Positions 44,253-54,598 of a stretch of DNA of 64,000 bases are shown here, piece after piece. Position numbers and translations under genes: made by a program. The stretch spans positions 39,440 to 103,439 of the forward strand of contig NZ_AJZM02000378.1 in the NCBI RefSeq assembly GCF_000272405.2. Direction: 5' to 3'. This DNA is from Vibrio tasmaniensis 1F-187. GTDB lineage: Bacteria; Pseudomonadota; Gammaproteobacteria; Enterobacterales; Vibrionaceae. The stretch's first letter is position 1; the number at the start of each line of letters is the position of its first letter. The notes under the pieces were generated by a model, which was not told the origin of the DNA, did no database searches, and was given only the letters and a program-made list of their open reading frames with translations.

Positions 44253-44863
44253 TGATGAAAATAACTTACTTATTACTTCCCGTATTAACGATGACTTTAT
44301 TTGCCTGCTCCAATCAGCAGCGAGAAGCCTACATCGAGACGCCCGAAGCTGAACAAATTGCCGATCTACAAGACGATGATAAAGATGGTGTAGTAAACGC
44401 GCGAGATACCTGCCCTGGTACACCAGAAACATCACAAGTCGACAATGATGGCTGTGGTGAAACAATTCGAGCGGAAGAAGTCCGACAGCTGAAAATACTC
44501 TTTGCTCATGACTCATTTGAAGTAAACCCAATATTTTCTAGCCAAATTAGCACCATGGCAGAGTTTCTTGAAAACTACAAAAGCGCTTCAATTGAAATCC
44601 AAGGTTACGCCAGTAAAGTGGGCTCCAACGAATACAACTTAGACTTGTCAAAGAAACGAGCAAACAATGTACAAGATGAGTTACTTTCGAATGGTATAGA
44701 ACCAGAGCGCGTGAGAATTGTTGGCTATGGTGAAGAACGCTTAGAAAACGATGGTGACGATCCTACTTCACACGCACTGAATCGTAAGGTAACCGCGACC
44801 GTAGTTGGGTTAAGTGAGCAGATCGTTGAAGAGTGGACCATTTTTACCACACTAGAAAAGTAA
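44252..44863 (+). CDS. OmpA-type peptidoglycan-binding lipoprotein
   Basis: 203 residues. Lipoprotein signal ending LFAC (Cys near residue 17). A calcium-binding-like TSP3 segment (DDDKDGVVNARDTCPGTPET) and an OmpA C-terminal domain (IEIQGYASKVGSNEYNLDLS, then KRANNVQDELLSNGI). It shares one base with the TolC-like stop codon (TAATG), with GGAG 5 bases ahead. This arrangement is common next to LapE genes and suggests a role in anchoring or completing the secretion channel. Confidence 0.9.
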   Translation: MMKITYLLLPVLTMTLFACSNQQREAYIETPEAEQIADLQDDDKDGVVNARDTCPGTPETSQVDNDGCGETIRAEEVRQLKILFAHDSFEVNPIFSSQISTMAEFLENYKSASIEIQGYASKVGSNEYNLDLSKKRANNVQDELLSNGIEPERVRIVGYGEERLENDGDDPTSHALNRKVTATVVGLSEQIVEEWTIFTTLEK

Positions 44864-44937
44864 CGTGACATCATCACTGAAAGCGCAAGATGTAAGGTAA
44901 ATTCGCTTACAAATACAGCTTAGCTTCAAGATCAATA

Positions 44938-44970
44938 AAGCCGTGATAGGGTTACCCATCACGGCTTTTT
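44938..44970. terminator. Bidirectional rho-independent terminator
   Basis: AAGCCGTGAT pairs with ATCACGGCTT around a 10-base loop, then T-run. Between the OmpA-type gene and convergent nhaA. Confidence 0.88.
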
Positions 44971-45100
44971 GTTCTTTGTCGTCACATGAATCGTAAAGGT
45001 GATTCTGTAACTCTTCTTGCTACTCAGAAATTGACTTGTTACTCAGTGAGTAGGCTCCCTCTTAAGCGAACCTACTACCGATTATGCTTTTACCTACCAA

Positions 45101-46264
45101 TTATAATTTTACTTCTTGATGCTTAGTTTTCGGTAGAGAAATACTTAGCAGGAAGTAACCTAAGATAGCTGCGGTCGTTGAGCCCATCAGGATACCTAAT
45201 CGAGCAAGCGTATCAAAATCTGCGTTCGTTGGTCCAAATGCCAGCGATGAAATAAAGATAGACATCGTAAAGCCAATACCACACAACACAGATACCGCGA
45301 AGATGTTCATGAAGTTCACACCTTCAGGAAGCTTAGCGATGCCCGTTTTCACAGCACCCCAGCTGAATAGGAAGATACCCAGAGGCTTACCAACCAATAG
45401 ACCCATAGCAATACCAAGCGGTAGCATGCCTGTAAGGTTTGAAATTGAGATGCCTTCTAGTGAGATACCTGCGTTTGCAAATGCGAAGATTGGCAAAATT
45501 GCAAAAGCGACGTATGGGTGCAGAGCATGTTCTAGATGTTTCAGCGGAGAACGCTCTCCTTTATTGCCTTTCAGTGGGATAGCAAAACCAATGACTACAC
45601 CAGCCAATGTTGCGTGAACACCTGACTTCAATACTGCGAACCACAGAATTGCACCAACAATAAGGTAAACACTCAGCTTAGTTACATGCTTGTTGTTTAG
45701 CATGAACAGCACACCAGTTGCAATGAAGCCAACCGTTAGTGCAAGCGTCGATAGATCACCTGAGTAGAACAGTGCAATGATAACAACAACCCCTAGATCA
45801 TCGATAATTGCCAACGCTAGTAGGAATACCTTCAAGCTTACCGGTACACGGTTACCAAGAAGAGCCATGATGCCCAATGCGAAAGCGATATCAGTTGCCG
45901 CTGGGATAGCCCAACCTTGAAGCGCTTCAGGGTTACTTGAATTGAATAGCACGTAAATAAGTGCAGGAGCTAGCATACCACCCACCGCTGCGATAGCTGG
46001 GAAGATTGCTGTCTCTTTAGACTTTAATGCGCCTTCTAACAGTTCGCGCTTAACTTCTAAGCCAATTAGAAGGAAGAAGACAGCCATTAAGCCATCGTTA
46101 ATCCAGTGTGATACAGACATACCAAGAACATAGCTGTGCAGTACCCCTTGGTACATTTCGTTCAATGGTGAGTTTGCTACAAACATTGCGATCGCCGCAG
46201 CGATGACTAGTATGATGCCGCCAGCAGATTCCAATTTAAAGAAGTCACGGATGACGTCGGTCAT
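45101..46264 (-). CDS. nhaA: Na+/H+ antiporter NhaA
   Basis: 387 residues, about 12 membrane segments. Motifs: [16 protein letters not shown], the ion-binding Asp pair in [19 protein letters not shown], and [15 protein letters not shown]. It exports sodium in exchange for protons, important in a marine organism. The open frame starts at 46306, but [16 protein letters not shown] at 46264 is the family start. A regulator gene (nhaR) is not adjacent. Confidence 0.96.
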   Translation of the reverse strand: MTDVIRDFFKLESAGGIILVIAAAIAMFVANSPLNEMYQGVLHSYVLGMSVSHWINDGLMAVFFLLIGLEVKRELLEGALKSKETAIFPAIAAVGGMLAPALIYVLFNSSNPEALQGWAIPAATDIAFALGIMALLGNRVPVSLKVFLLALAIIDDLGVVVIIALFYSGDLSTLALTVGFIATGVLFMLNNKHVTKLSVYLIVGAILWFAVLKSGVHATLAGVVIGFAIPLKGNKGERSPLKHLEHALHPYVAFAILPIFAFANAGISLEGISISNLTGMLPLGIAMGLLVGKPLGIFLFSWGAVKTGIAKLPEGVNFMNIFAVSVLCGIGFTMSIFISSLAFGPTNADFDTLARLGILMGSTTAAILGYFLLSISLPKTKHQEVKL

Positions 46265-46503
46265 GATTTCGCCCTTATATTTATTATTTAAATAAACGAA
46301 TAACAAAGAATAACCACGAGTTTATATCCAAGCTCTATCGATAGATAATCACTTCTTCGGATGTTTAACTTCGGTTTTTCCTACAAATACTAAACAATAC
46401 GTCGTATATTCCATAATGTTGTTATGCACCATGAATTAAGTATAGATGAGTTCACCAAGGCTGTATGCACAAATAATTCGAGGGTTGTCGGAATATCAAA
46501 CAT

Positions 46504-46530
46504 AAAAAAAGGCTATCAAATGATAGCCTT
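46504..46530 (-). terminator. Rho-independent terminator of the AttH-like operon
   Basis: AAGGCTATC pairs with GATAGCCTT around AAAT; T-run on the minus strand. Confidence 0.85.
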
Positions 46531-46539
46531 AGGTGTTTT

Positions 46540-47676
46540 TTAGTAGCCAGTTAACTGCATAAAGCCTGTTGCTTCATGGCTTCCGCTCGCCATAATTGGC
46601 CCTTCCCAATAGGGTATGACAAAAGGCAGCCACATATCCCTACGTTTGATACGCGTAGTGAGATTGATATCGTGTTGTGGCACGTTAATAATCCATTGGA
46701 GCGGCATTCTTCTACCATTCATTAGCGTCGTATTCTGTAATGGCTTGATAGAAATGTCGGAGTCCGTTAGCTGATACACTTTGCCAGAACGAGTTGCCAA
46801 TGTTCCAAAAACATAAGGCAATTGTTGATTATGGCGATATCGGTTAATGCTCAGTGCAGTACCGTCATCGAGATTAAACACGAACCAATCCCAGCCTTGC
46901 TGACCGACTCCGAGTAAACCACTGCCCCACTCTTTATGCACCCACGCAGTACCTTCGACTTCTTTCGTTACACCGTCGAGATTCAAAACCCCACTCAAAG
47001 ATAAAAACGGAGCGCTGAAGTTATAAGACGCGACAGGCAATAAGTCGTGCTTTTTCTGATAGCCGTTATCGCCGTTGAGCACGTATGGCCCTTTCGCAAT
47101 AGTGTCGAGTTCAAGGCCGAACGTATCGGTTTGTACTTGAAGGCGACCTGGAAACGGTGTGTTACCCAAGGCACGCCAGTTCCAGTTATCAATCCAAATT
47201 CTAAACGGATGACTGGTCATTCCCGCCTGTCCAATGCCACCACGCGCCAAACGTTGCTCTTTCCAAACCTTAGATTCAGACGAAATTACCACATTTGAAA
47301 TATAAACCTGCGGGCTTTGCCACCCCCAGGTTTCTCGCTCATCGGTTGCAATGCGAAAGAAGCTCCACTGTACCGAGTACTTTTTCCCATCATCCCCTTT
47401 TAGAGACGCAAAATAATGCCACCACTCATGCTGGAATTCTGGGTGGAACTGGAAATCACGAGGCAACGAAACGCCTCGGTCTGGCAATACAGGTTCAAAC
47501 ACATTGAAATGCTCACTTACAAGTACTGAATTAACCTCATTCTCGCCCTTATCGCCAACATCGACAAAATAGGAATAGTAAGCCCAGACACCTAAAATAG
47601 TGCCAAAGAAACCAATCAGTAATAGAGCAGAAACAAATCGGTGTCTGAGTTTTTTTGAGCCATTTCGTTGAAGCAT
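46540..47676 (-). CDS. AttH/CrtC-like lipocalin-domain protein
   Basis: 378 residues. N-terminal membrane anchor (FVSALLLIGFFGTILGVWAYY), then a periplasmic lipocalin-like hydroxyneurosporene-synthase/AttH fold (HPEFQHEWWHYFASLKGDDG, GTAWVHKEWGSGLLGVGQQG). The gene begins 2 bases after the permease stop (TAATATG), so it belongs to the ABC operon. An ATG at 47688 also lies in frame. It probably carries or processes a lipid with the ABC system. Confidence 0.82.
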   Translation of the reverse strand: MLQRNGSKKLRHRFVSALLLIGFFGTILGVWAYYSYFVDVGDKGENEVNSVLVSEHFNVFEPVLPDRGVSLPRDFQFHPEFQHEWWHYFASLKGDDGKKYSVQWSFFRIATDERETWGWQSPQVYISNVVISSESKVWKEQRLARGGIGQAGMTSHPFRIWIDNWNWRALGNTPFPGRLQVQTDTFGLELDTIAKGPYVLNGDNGYQKKHDLLPVASYNFSAPFLSLSGVLNLDGVTKEVEGTAWVHKEWGSGLLGVGQQGWDWFVFNLDDGTALSINRYRHNQQLPYVFGTLATRSGKVYQLTDSDISIKPLQNTTLMNGRRMPLQWIINVPQHDINLTTRIKRRDMWLPFVIPYWEGPIMASGSHEATGFMQLTGY

Positions 47677-47677
47677 A

Positions 47678-50131
47678 TTAAAGCGCATCCCTCAGTGATT
47701 TCATCGGTGTGTTCCGAATCATTCTCATCACTGGCAATGCACCAGCTAACATTAATGCTGCCATGGCCCACGCAAATGTCTGCAAATAGTCCCAAGGAAT
47801 CACTTGTAATTCGAGTGACCACCCAAAAGACTGCTTAATGACAATATCGACGATCAAGCTGGCTAACGCCAATCCGAGCGGGATAGCAATCAAGGAAGAA
47901 ATAAGTCCGAACACAAACAACTGCAAGCTGCCTGTAAAAATCAGCTCTTTTGCCGAGACCCCTAAGCAACGTTGCAATGAAATATGCCTTTGTCGAGACA
48001 CTTCACCCGCAACCGTCGCGAAAAAGATGCCGAAGACCGCGATGACCAAAGTGATGTTACCCAATGTATCAGCTATCGCGAATGTTCTATCAAACACTCT
48101 CATCGCCTGACTGTGAATATTGTTATTATCAAAAATACGCTCAGATCCAAGCCTGAATACGCTTTCCAATCGACTTCGAAGTCCTACGGAATTGACATCA
48201 TCTTTGAGTATGACGCCTAGACCGACATTTCCGCGTCCAGCAAACCCAGATAGCCAGTTTCGATGTGACATCATGACTTGATGGTAAGGGTTGCCATAAT
48301 CGTAATAAACACCAACAACCTGCCAACCAGAGCCAAGACTGTCATAAAGGTCTATATAGTCGCCTGGGCGAATCCCTAACTTGAGAGACATCGATTCACT
48401 GATCAACACACCTTTCGAATGATGCAGGTGGTACCAGTAATTCGGAATACCTAACTTGATCGTCAGCGCTTCTAATTCGCCTTCAGAAGGACCAGTACTG
48501 ACCACCTGGGTACTTCCGACAGGGGAAGCGACATCTTTCTCCCAACGCCACCAAACTGAATCGACTTCAGGCTGTTCTGACAGCCAATTACTCATACGTG
48601 CAGCGGCGTTGTTGGTTGGGTAAATGTACAGGTCTGCAGCCAAACGCTGTGTTAGCCATTTATCGGTGGTATCCCTAAAGCTACCCACCATGGTTTCTAC
48701 ACCAATATTCGCGGTTAACGCTAGCATGAACGCCATTGTCGCCACACCACGATAACTCATGCTTGAAGCGGCATCCGCAAAGAACCAGCGAGCACGAACC
48801 CAACGCAGTGAATAAGACAAACTGTTGAACAGCTTCCACATCAAGAAAGGCGTAAACAAAGCCACACTGACGAGCATCAGGGCAATAATCGCAAAACCAG
48901 ATTCTTGCGTTTGTGGGGCTTGATACACAGCGACAGCTGCAACCAAGAAACCACAACCAATCAATGCTTGCCAAGTAAACTCAGTGCCAGCAAAACGCAT
49001 CAAAGATAAACGAGATGACAAACGAATCGGTTGCGACCTCAGCAAACGAACCAATGGCCATGCACACGCTAGGAATGCACCAAGCAACGCCATTAATAAG
49101 CTATAGCCACTCCAACGCCAACTCCAGCTAAGGGTTAAGCCCACATTCGCATCGTAAAGATCACCTAAACTCGAAGAAACGGCAGGTAACAGTTGGTTTG
49201 CCAACATGACACCGAATACATTGCCGCAGATCCAGCTCAGTAGAACCAATAACAATAACTCTAAGCAAAGCGCTTTAGTCAGTTGCCAACCAGACACACC
49301 TGTTTGTCTCAAGATTCCGACGAGTGGTTGTCGCTGAATGAAAGACAGCGACATCGCTTGGTAGAAAATAAACAAGCCAACGACAAACGACAGCATGCCC
49401 ATCGCTTTTAGATTTAAGTGAAAAGCGCTAGTCAATGACTCAAGCTCAGCTTTAGAGCTGCGAGAGATTGTCAAACCATTGGGCAACATGTTTTTAAGAC
49501 GTTCAAACTTCTCAGGAGACATGTCTGAACATGCAATCACGGAAAGCCCTGCACTGCGTTTAAGCATTCGGAGCAAAGATATATCCGCAATCAACCTTGT
49601 ACCATTAATCAGGTTATTTTGGTCAACTACCACAGGACCTAGCTCTGAACCATCCATCAGTGGAATGTAGTCCCCATCCTTCCATTCCATATGTTCAGCA
49701 AGATCATCACTCACTAGGATCGGATATGGTGGTTTCATGAGATCTAACGTGGTGAGTTCTTTTAAGGCAGCACCAGGCTGAAGCTGAAGCATAGAAACAG
49801 GGTCTATGCCAATAAGCATAAAGTTTGCACCATTTTCATCAGTGATACTATGGTGGTCAAAAGGAGAACACTGCTGAAAGCCTTCACGACGAAGCTGAAT
49901 GTAAAAACCTTGCGGGATTTTATTCGCGTTATGTTTTGGTCGAATACGGTAAGGAAGAGGATTCGAAAAGAGTTTTTCGCCATGCGTATAACTTTGCTTG
50001 GCGTGTTGGTTGATAGCGGTAACACCAACCAAAAGTGATACGCCTAGGGTTAAACCAAGCCATACCAAGATAATCTGAAGTGGGTAACGTCGATAGTGAC
50101 CAAGTAGCGCTTTAACTACGGGCCATAACAT
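47678..50131 (-). CDS. FtsX/MacB-type ABC transporter permease
   Basis: 817 residues with two FtsX-like domains, about ten membrane helices (VWLGLTLGVSLLVGVTAIN; MGMLSFVVGLFIFYQAMSLS; LVIAVFGIFFATVAGEVS) and a large periplasmic loop. AAGGAGG lies 7 bases before the ATG at 50131, so I prefer this to 50188. It overlaps the ATPase gene by 20 bases. FtsX-type transporters with lipocalin partners move lipids or lipoprotein precursors (inference). Confidence 0.9.
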   Translation of the reverse strand: MLWPVVKALLGHYRRYPLQIILVWLGLTLGVSLLVGVTAINQHAKQSYTHGEKLFSNPLPYRIRPKHNANKIPQGFYIQLRREGFQQCSPFDHHSITDENGANFMLIGIDPVSMLQLQPGAALKELTTLDLMKPPYPILVSDDLAEHMEWKDGDYIPLMDGSELGPVVVDQNNLINGTRLIADISLLRMLKRSAGLSVIACSDMSPEKFERLKNMLPNGLTISRSSKAELESLTSAFHLNLKAMGMLSFVVGLFIFYQAMSLSFIQRQPLVGILRQTGVSGWQLTKALCLELLLLVLLSWICGNVFGVMLANQLLPAVSSSLGDLYDANVGLTLSWSWRWSGYSLLMALLGAFLACAWPLVRLLRSQPIRLSSRLSLMRFAGTEFTWQALIGCGFLVAAVAVYQAPQTQESGFAIIALMLVSVALFTPFLMWKLFNSLSYSLRWVRARWFFADAASSMSYRGVATMAFMLALTANIGVETMVGSFRDTTDKWLTQRLAADLYIYPTNNAAARMSNWLSEQPEVDSVWWRWEKDVASPVGSTQVVSTGPSEGELEALTIKLGIPNYWYHLHHSKGVLISESMSLKLGIRPGDYIDLYDSLGSGWQVVGVYYDYGNPYHQVMMSHRNWLSGFAGRGNVGLGVILKDDVNSVGLRSRLESVFRLGSERIFDNNNIHSQAMRVFDRTFAIADTLGNITLVIAVFGIFFATVAGEVSRQRHISLQRCLGVSAKELIFTGSLQLFVFGLISSLIAIPLGLALASLIVDIVIKQSFGWSLELQVIPWDYLQTFAWAMAALMLAGALPVMRMIRNTPMKSLRDAL

Positions 50132-50783
50132 GCAGTTGCCCTCCTTGTAGGCGAATTCTGCCATCCATATGCAATGCAACTTTCTCACTGTGTGTTACCA
50201 GCAATAATGTACATTCTAATTGGCGGGCCAAAGAGGTCAGCAAACGCATTACCGCTTCTGCATTACGCTCATCTAAACTTCCCGTCGGTTCATCGGCCAA
50301 CAGAATTTTAGGTTCCATGTACAGAGCACGAGCAATCGCTGCGCGTTGTTGTTGACCACCAGACGCTTCTTCAGGGTAACGACCAAGCAAAGGCATCAGG
50401 TCTAAAGCAGAAAGAATCTGTCTCCAGAGCCCCTTATCTTCAGGTAAACCTTTTAACTGGCGGCAAAAACGGATGTTGTCGGCAATGTTAAGCGTTGGTA
50501 GCAAGTTGAATTGCTGGAAGATATGACCGATGTTGTTTCTACGATAAGCGGTGCGGTCACGCTCGGTCGAGTCGTGCATATCGAAGTGAGGGAAAGCGAT
50601 TTCACCTGAATCGGCGAGGTCTAAACCCGCGATAAGATTCAGCAAAGTACTCTTACCAGAGCCACTTTCTCCCATTAATGCCAGCTGATCACCTTGGTTT
50701 AATGTTAATTCAGCACCTTGCAAAACAGGGTGAAACTCCCCCCCATCGACATAGCCTTTACACAGGTCTGACAGCTTTAACAT
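50112..50783 (-). CDS. ABC transporter ATP-binding protein (LolD-like)
   Basis: 223 residues. Walker A GESGSGKSTLLNLIAG, Q-loop HIFQQFNLLPTL, signature ASGGQQQRAAIARAL (Ala in place of the usual Leu in LSGGQ), Walker B ILLADEPTGSLD. It powers the FtsX-like permease. A GTG at 50795 is also in frame, but ATG 50783 fits the family start (MLKLSDLCKGY). First gene of the ATPase-permease-AttH operon. Confidence 0.92.
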   Translation of the reverse strand: MLKLSDLCKGYVDGGEFHPVLQGAELTLNQGDQLALMGESGSGKSTLLNLIAGLDLADSGEIAFPHFDMHDSTERDRTAYRRNNIGHIFQQFNLLPTLNIADNIRFCRQLKGLPEDKGLWRQILSALDLMPLLGRYPEEASGGQQQRAAIARALYMEPKILLADEPTGSLDERNAEAVMRLLTSLARQLECTLLLVTHSEKVALHMDGRIRLQGGQLHVMARS

Positions 50784-50905
50784 TAAACAGCTCACATTAG
50801 TTAGAATTTGGAATGAGAATCTACACTAATTCCCTGTTAGGAGGAAGTATTTTGAAAGATAGATCACACACCAACGATAAAGTGATGGGGTTGATGCGCT
50901 CTACT

Positions 50906-52279
50906 TCAATTTCCTATCAAGTTTTTAATCCATTTTCTTGTTTTCATGCGGTAGAGCGACCCACCCCACTTAAGCACTTCTTCAGTGAGGAAAAGCAGAT
51001 ATATCCACTCAGGTGGAAACTTCAGATAGATAGCAGCAATCGCGGCGAGCGGAATACCGATCACCCATTGGGCAATCAGGTCTTGATAAAGGCAGAACTT
51101 CACATCACCGCCCGCTCTCAACACACCAACAATGACAGTCAGCGGTACCGATCGGATAACAATACCCACGCTTAAAATTAGAATGAACTTTTCTGAGAGG
51201 GCTCTGGTTTCTTCCGTCAGTGCACTAAAAGCATTCAGTATTGGCGTTTGTACGAAGTAAAGAAAAATCGCGACCACGATACTGGTCAAGAAACACAAAA
51301 TCGTTAAGCCTAACGCTTGGTAATAAACCGCTTCATTATTCTTTGCGCCAAGTTGATTACCCACCAGAACCGCTGCCGCATTCGAAAGGCCAATCAGTAA
51401 ACTCAATGAGATAGATTCAACCGGCGTCATCACTGACAGTGCTGCCAGTCCTTGAACGCCCGATTGCCCCATGATCGCGTGGTAAGCAAATAAGCCACCA
51501 GCCCACGCCAAAAAGTTAAACGTCGTCGGCAGCGATAACTTTAAGAAGCGAACCACTTTTTCAATCGAAGCTGCTGCTTTTATATCGCATAACTTGAAAG
51601 CCAAGAGATGCTTTGAACAATAAAGATAGCCAAACAAGGTCGCCACTTCGATTGCACCACTCAACACTGTCGCAATCGCTGCGCCTTTGATTCCAAGCGC
51701 AGGAAACCCTAAGTTACCGAAGATCAGCACCCAGTTTAAGAACACGTTAGACAGGATACCGATACCGCTGAAGAAGGTGCTTAGCCCGGGTTTGTGCATC
51801 GCTCTCAAACCTACAGCCATACTGCTAACGCACGATACAGCTAGCATGCTAAACGAGGTGATAACAATATATTCAACACCAAGGTTGATCACTTCTTGGG
51901 AGTCAGTCGTCACACCCATGATTTGTGCGGGAAATGAAACGAAGAAAACAATAGTTAGTAACGCAAATAGTGTCGAAACCAACCATGTAAGCGCGGTACT
52001 TTCTCGCACACCTTGTTTGTTACCCGCGCCCCAATATTGAGCCGTTAGCAAAGCGCCGCCCGTAGTGACACCCACCAGCATAATGGTCGTGACAAACATG
52101 GCTCGACTCGCCACACCCACCGCAGCAATATCAGCTTCACCCAATTGGCCTAACATCAATACATCCACAAGGCCTCGACTTGAGAACATAATGCTCTGCA
52201 AGGTGATAGGTAAAGCAATCGCAATAAGCCTACGAACAAAATCACCTCGAGTGTGATGAATAATTGAAGAGAGCAACAT
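50906..52279 (-). CDS. MATE-family multidrug efflux protein
   Basis: 457 residues, 12 hydrophobic segments in two homologous halves. First-half motif LPITLQSIMFSSRGLVDVLMLGQLGEADIAA and second-half LALSVMTPVESISLSLLIGL-like block are typical of MATE. It exports cationic drugs or metabolites against Na+ or H+. Substrate unknown. Confidence 0.92.
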   Translation of the reverse strand: MLLSSIIHHTRGDFVRRLIAIALPITLQSIMFSSRGLVDVLMLGQLGEADIAAVGVASRAMFVTTIMLVGVTTGGALLTAQYWGAGNKQGVRESTALTWLVSTLFALLTIVFFVSFPAQIMGVTTDSQEVINLGVEYIVITSFSMLAVSCVSSMAVGLRAMHKPGLSTFFSGIGILSNVFLNWVLIFGNLGFPALGIKGAAIATVLSGAIEVATLFGYLYCSKHLLAFKLCDIKAAASIEKVVRFLKLSLPTTFNFLAWAGGLFAYHAIMGQSGVQGLAALSVMTPVESISLSLLIGLSNAAAVLVGNQLGAKNNEAVYYQALGLTILCFLTSIVVAIFLYFVQTPILNAFSALTEETRALSEKFILILSVGIVIRSVPLTVIVGVLRAGGDVKFCLYQDLIAQWVIGIPLAAIAAIYLKFPPEWIYLLFLTEEVLKWGGSLYRMKTRKWIKNLIGN

Positions 52280-52375
52280 AGAAATACCTAAACGGAACGT
52301 ATTGATGAATAAAGATAAATATCACGCTATTATATCAATGTTCGGTTTTTAACCACAGAGATAAATGGAGTAACA

Positions 52376-53812
52376 ATGAAGAAAGTACTGGTTTTAGGCG
52401 CTTCTGGATATGTTGGTTCGCAGCTCCTCCCTCTCCTGCTTGAGCAAGGCTATCTAGTCACAGCTGCAGCAAGGCATATCGACTATTTAAAAGCACGAAC
52501 AGAGCCTCACGACAACTTGTCACTTGAATACCTTGATCTCGCAGATCAAGCTGCGACACAAGCGCTCGTCCCTGACTTTGACCTTATTTTCTTTCTTGTA
52601 CATGGAATGGCTGAAGGCCATGATTTCATTGATTACGAACTCAAGTTGGCTCGTAACTTTGTTTCGGCTCTTGGGCCAAAAAACCAACACGTCATCTACC
52701 TGAGTTCGCTTCAACCGCAAACGGGTGATTCAGAGCATCTTCAAGCGAGAAAACAAACCGGACAACTGCTTCGTAAAGGACCAGTACCGGTGACCGAACT
52801 TCAAGCAGGCGTGATCATTGGCCCCGGCTCTGCGGCGTTCGAGATCATGCGAGACTTCGTGTACAACTTGCCTATTATGATTGCGCCAAAATGGGTCGAC
52901 TCTAAAGCCAACCCTATTGCCTTGCAGAACCTGAACCACTATCTACTAAAACTCGCACAAGACACGCCTAGCGAAAGCCAAACTTTCGAGGTTGGCGGGC
53001 CAGATATTGTCTCTTATCGAAACCAATTTGCACACATTGCCAAAACAGCCGATCGTCCACTCAGGCTGTGGGCGACATCACTTCTCACACCTTCAATGGC
53101 GTCTTATTGGTTGGGCGTGGTGACTTCTGTTCCGTCCAACATAGGCAGAGCGCTTCTCGCGGGCTTAAAGCATGACTTTATTGCCAGTTCGACCATCATT
53201 AGAGAAAAGTACCCTCAGAAACTTATCTCATTCGAAAGTATGGTTGAGCAAGCGATTCATTCTGAAGGCAACTTCGTAAAAAGTAATGTTTGGGGCTTTG
53301 ACAAAACCGCCTTCAAGCGCTGGCAAGCTGGGTATGGCTATTACCCGAAGAAAACAGGGGCAAGTATCACCTCAAGCGCATCCTTAGATTCCCTCTGGCA
53401 CGTTGCTCAGCAAATAGGAAGCCCGAAACAAGGTTACTTCTTCGCTAACGCTTTATGGCGCACACGCGAATGGTTAGATCTTCTCTTTGGCGGTGGTGTA
53501 CCGGTTCGACAAATGCCAGAAGGCTCTAACCTAAAAGTCGGTGACAAGATTGACTCTTGGAAGGTTATTCGCTGTGAAGAGAATCAGTTTCTATCTCTGC
53601 TTTTCGGTATGAAAGGTCCCGGTTTGGGGAGACTCGAAATTACCGTCTCTGACCACGGTGATTCTCGTGAACTGAACATTTCAGCTTGGTGGCATCCAAA
53701 AGGCTTTTTAGGCTTACTGTATTGGTTCGCGATGATGCCAGCTCACCTATTTATCTTTAAAGGCATGGTTAAGGCGATTGAGAAGCAAGCTAAAGAGCAG
53801 ATGAAGGATTAA
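52376..53812 (+). CDS. NAD(P)-binding DUF2867 fusion protein
   Basis: 478 residues. N-terminal Rossmann domain (VLVLGASGYVGSQLLPLLLE; HVIYLSSLQPQTGD) and a C-terminal DUF2867 SRPBCC-like domain ending in two hydrophobic stretches (FLGLLYWFAMMPAHLFIFKG). Such fusions are common in Vibrio; substrate unknown. Divergent from the MATE gene. Confidence 0.85.
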   Translation: MKKVLVLGASGYVGSQLLPLLLEQGYLVTAAARHIDYLKARTEPHDNLSLEYLDLADQAATQALVPDFDLIFFLVHGMAEGHDFIDYELKLARNFVSALGPKNQHVIYLSSLQPQTGDSEHLQARKQTGQLLRKGPVPVTELQAGVIIGPGSAAFEIMRDFVYNLPIMIAPKWVDSKANPIALQNLNHYLLKLAQDTPSESQTFEVGGPDIVSYRNQFAHIAKTADRPLRLWATSLLTPSMASYWLGVVTSVPSNIGRALLAGLKHDFIASSTIIREKYPQKLISFESMVEQAIHSEGNFVKSNVWGFDKTAFKRWQAGYGYYPKKTGASITSSASLDSLWHVAQQIGSPKQGYFFANALWRTREWLDLLFGGGVPVRQMPEGSNLKVGDKIDSWKVIRCEENQFLSLLFGMKGPGLGRLEITVSDHGDSRELNISAWWHPKGFLGLLYWFAMMPAHLFIFKGMVKAIEKQAKEQMKD

Positions 53813-53892
53813 AGCAGATTCGAGATCCGGCAACGAGATACGAAGAAATTAAGAGCTATGGATGAGACTGCATCCACACCTTCTTGCTAGAA

Positions 53893-53917
53893 AAAGACCG
53901 CCATTTAGGCGGTCTTT
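53893..53917. terminator. Bidirectional rho-independent terminator
   Basis: AAAGACCGCC pairs with GGCGGTCTTT around ATTTA, between convergent genes. Confidence 0.85.
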
Positions 53918-53938
53918 ATATTTTTAACTGTCACTAGA

Positions 53939-54598
53939 TTAGCCAATAACGCTAATTGGGATCTCAGCCAGTTGGTTGCCTTGGTTAGCTGGATACACGA
54001 TGTATTCACCGTGATACTTCACCGCTGACTTGTAGTCAGTGACTTTGTGAAGCATGAAACCTGCTTCCATCGCTGCTTGAATAAACTCAGCGTGGTTACC
54101 ACGAACAAACCAGTTCATTGGTTTTACCATTAGCTCACCGTCGAACGAGTCGTCACACTGTTTGCCACAAAGTGCAAAAGAGTGCTCACCATCAGTGAAG
54201 AACTGAATTTTGCCGCCAGTCGTTAGCTCGTCTTCACTTGATACACTCCAACCCATCTCGTACATTTTGTCCATGAACGCTTCAACATCACTGTCTTTTA
54301 GCGCTTTAGGCTCTTCGCCTTCAGGGAAAAAACGTCCGTAAAACGCAGAAATACGTTTAAAGGTAAAAGTTAAATCAGAGTTATTGCCCTTTGAACGGCC
54401 CTGCTTCTGCCAACGCACCAAATCAGGAACAATCACACGCTCATAAGACTGAGCCTTAATCGCCTTCGTTACCCAACGAACTAAATAAAGGTTGTTCGCA
54501 ATAGGCGCATCAATCGCTTTGCCTGCTTTGTGCAGAGCATAAAGCTCGCCTAACGCATCATTCACTAACTTCTGAATTTCAATATAGTATTTTGACAT
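53939..54598 (-). CDS. DUF2913 family protein
   Basis: 219 residues, soluble. Opening MSKYYIEIQKLVNDALGELY and LYLVRWVTKAIKAQSYERVI fit DUF2913. No catalytic motif is evident; function unknown. The ATG shares one base with the stop codon of the Bcr/CflA gene (TAATG), so translation is likely coupled. The open frame runs to 54649 inside the upstream gene but this is not a likely start. Confidence 0.85.
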   Translation of the reverse strand: MSKYYIEIQKLVNDALGELYALHKAGKAIDAPIANNLYLVRWVTKAIKAQSYERVIVPDLVRWQKQGRSKGNNSDLTFTFKRISAFYGRFFPEGEEPKALKDSDVEAFMDKMYEMGWSVSSEDELTTGGKIQFFTDGEHSFALCGKQCDDSFDGELMVKPMNWFVRGNHAEFIQAAMEAGFMLHKVTDYKSAVKYHGEYIVYPANQGNQLAEIPISVIG

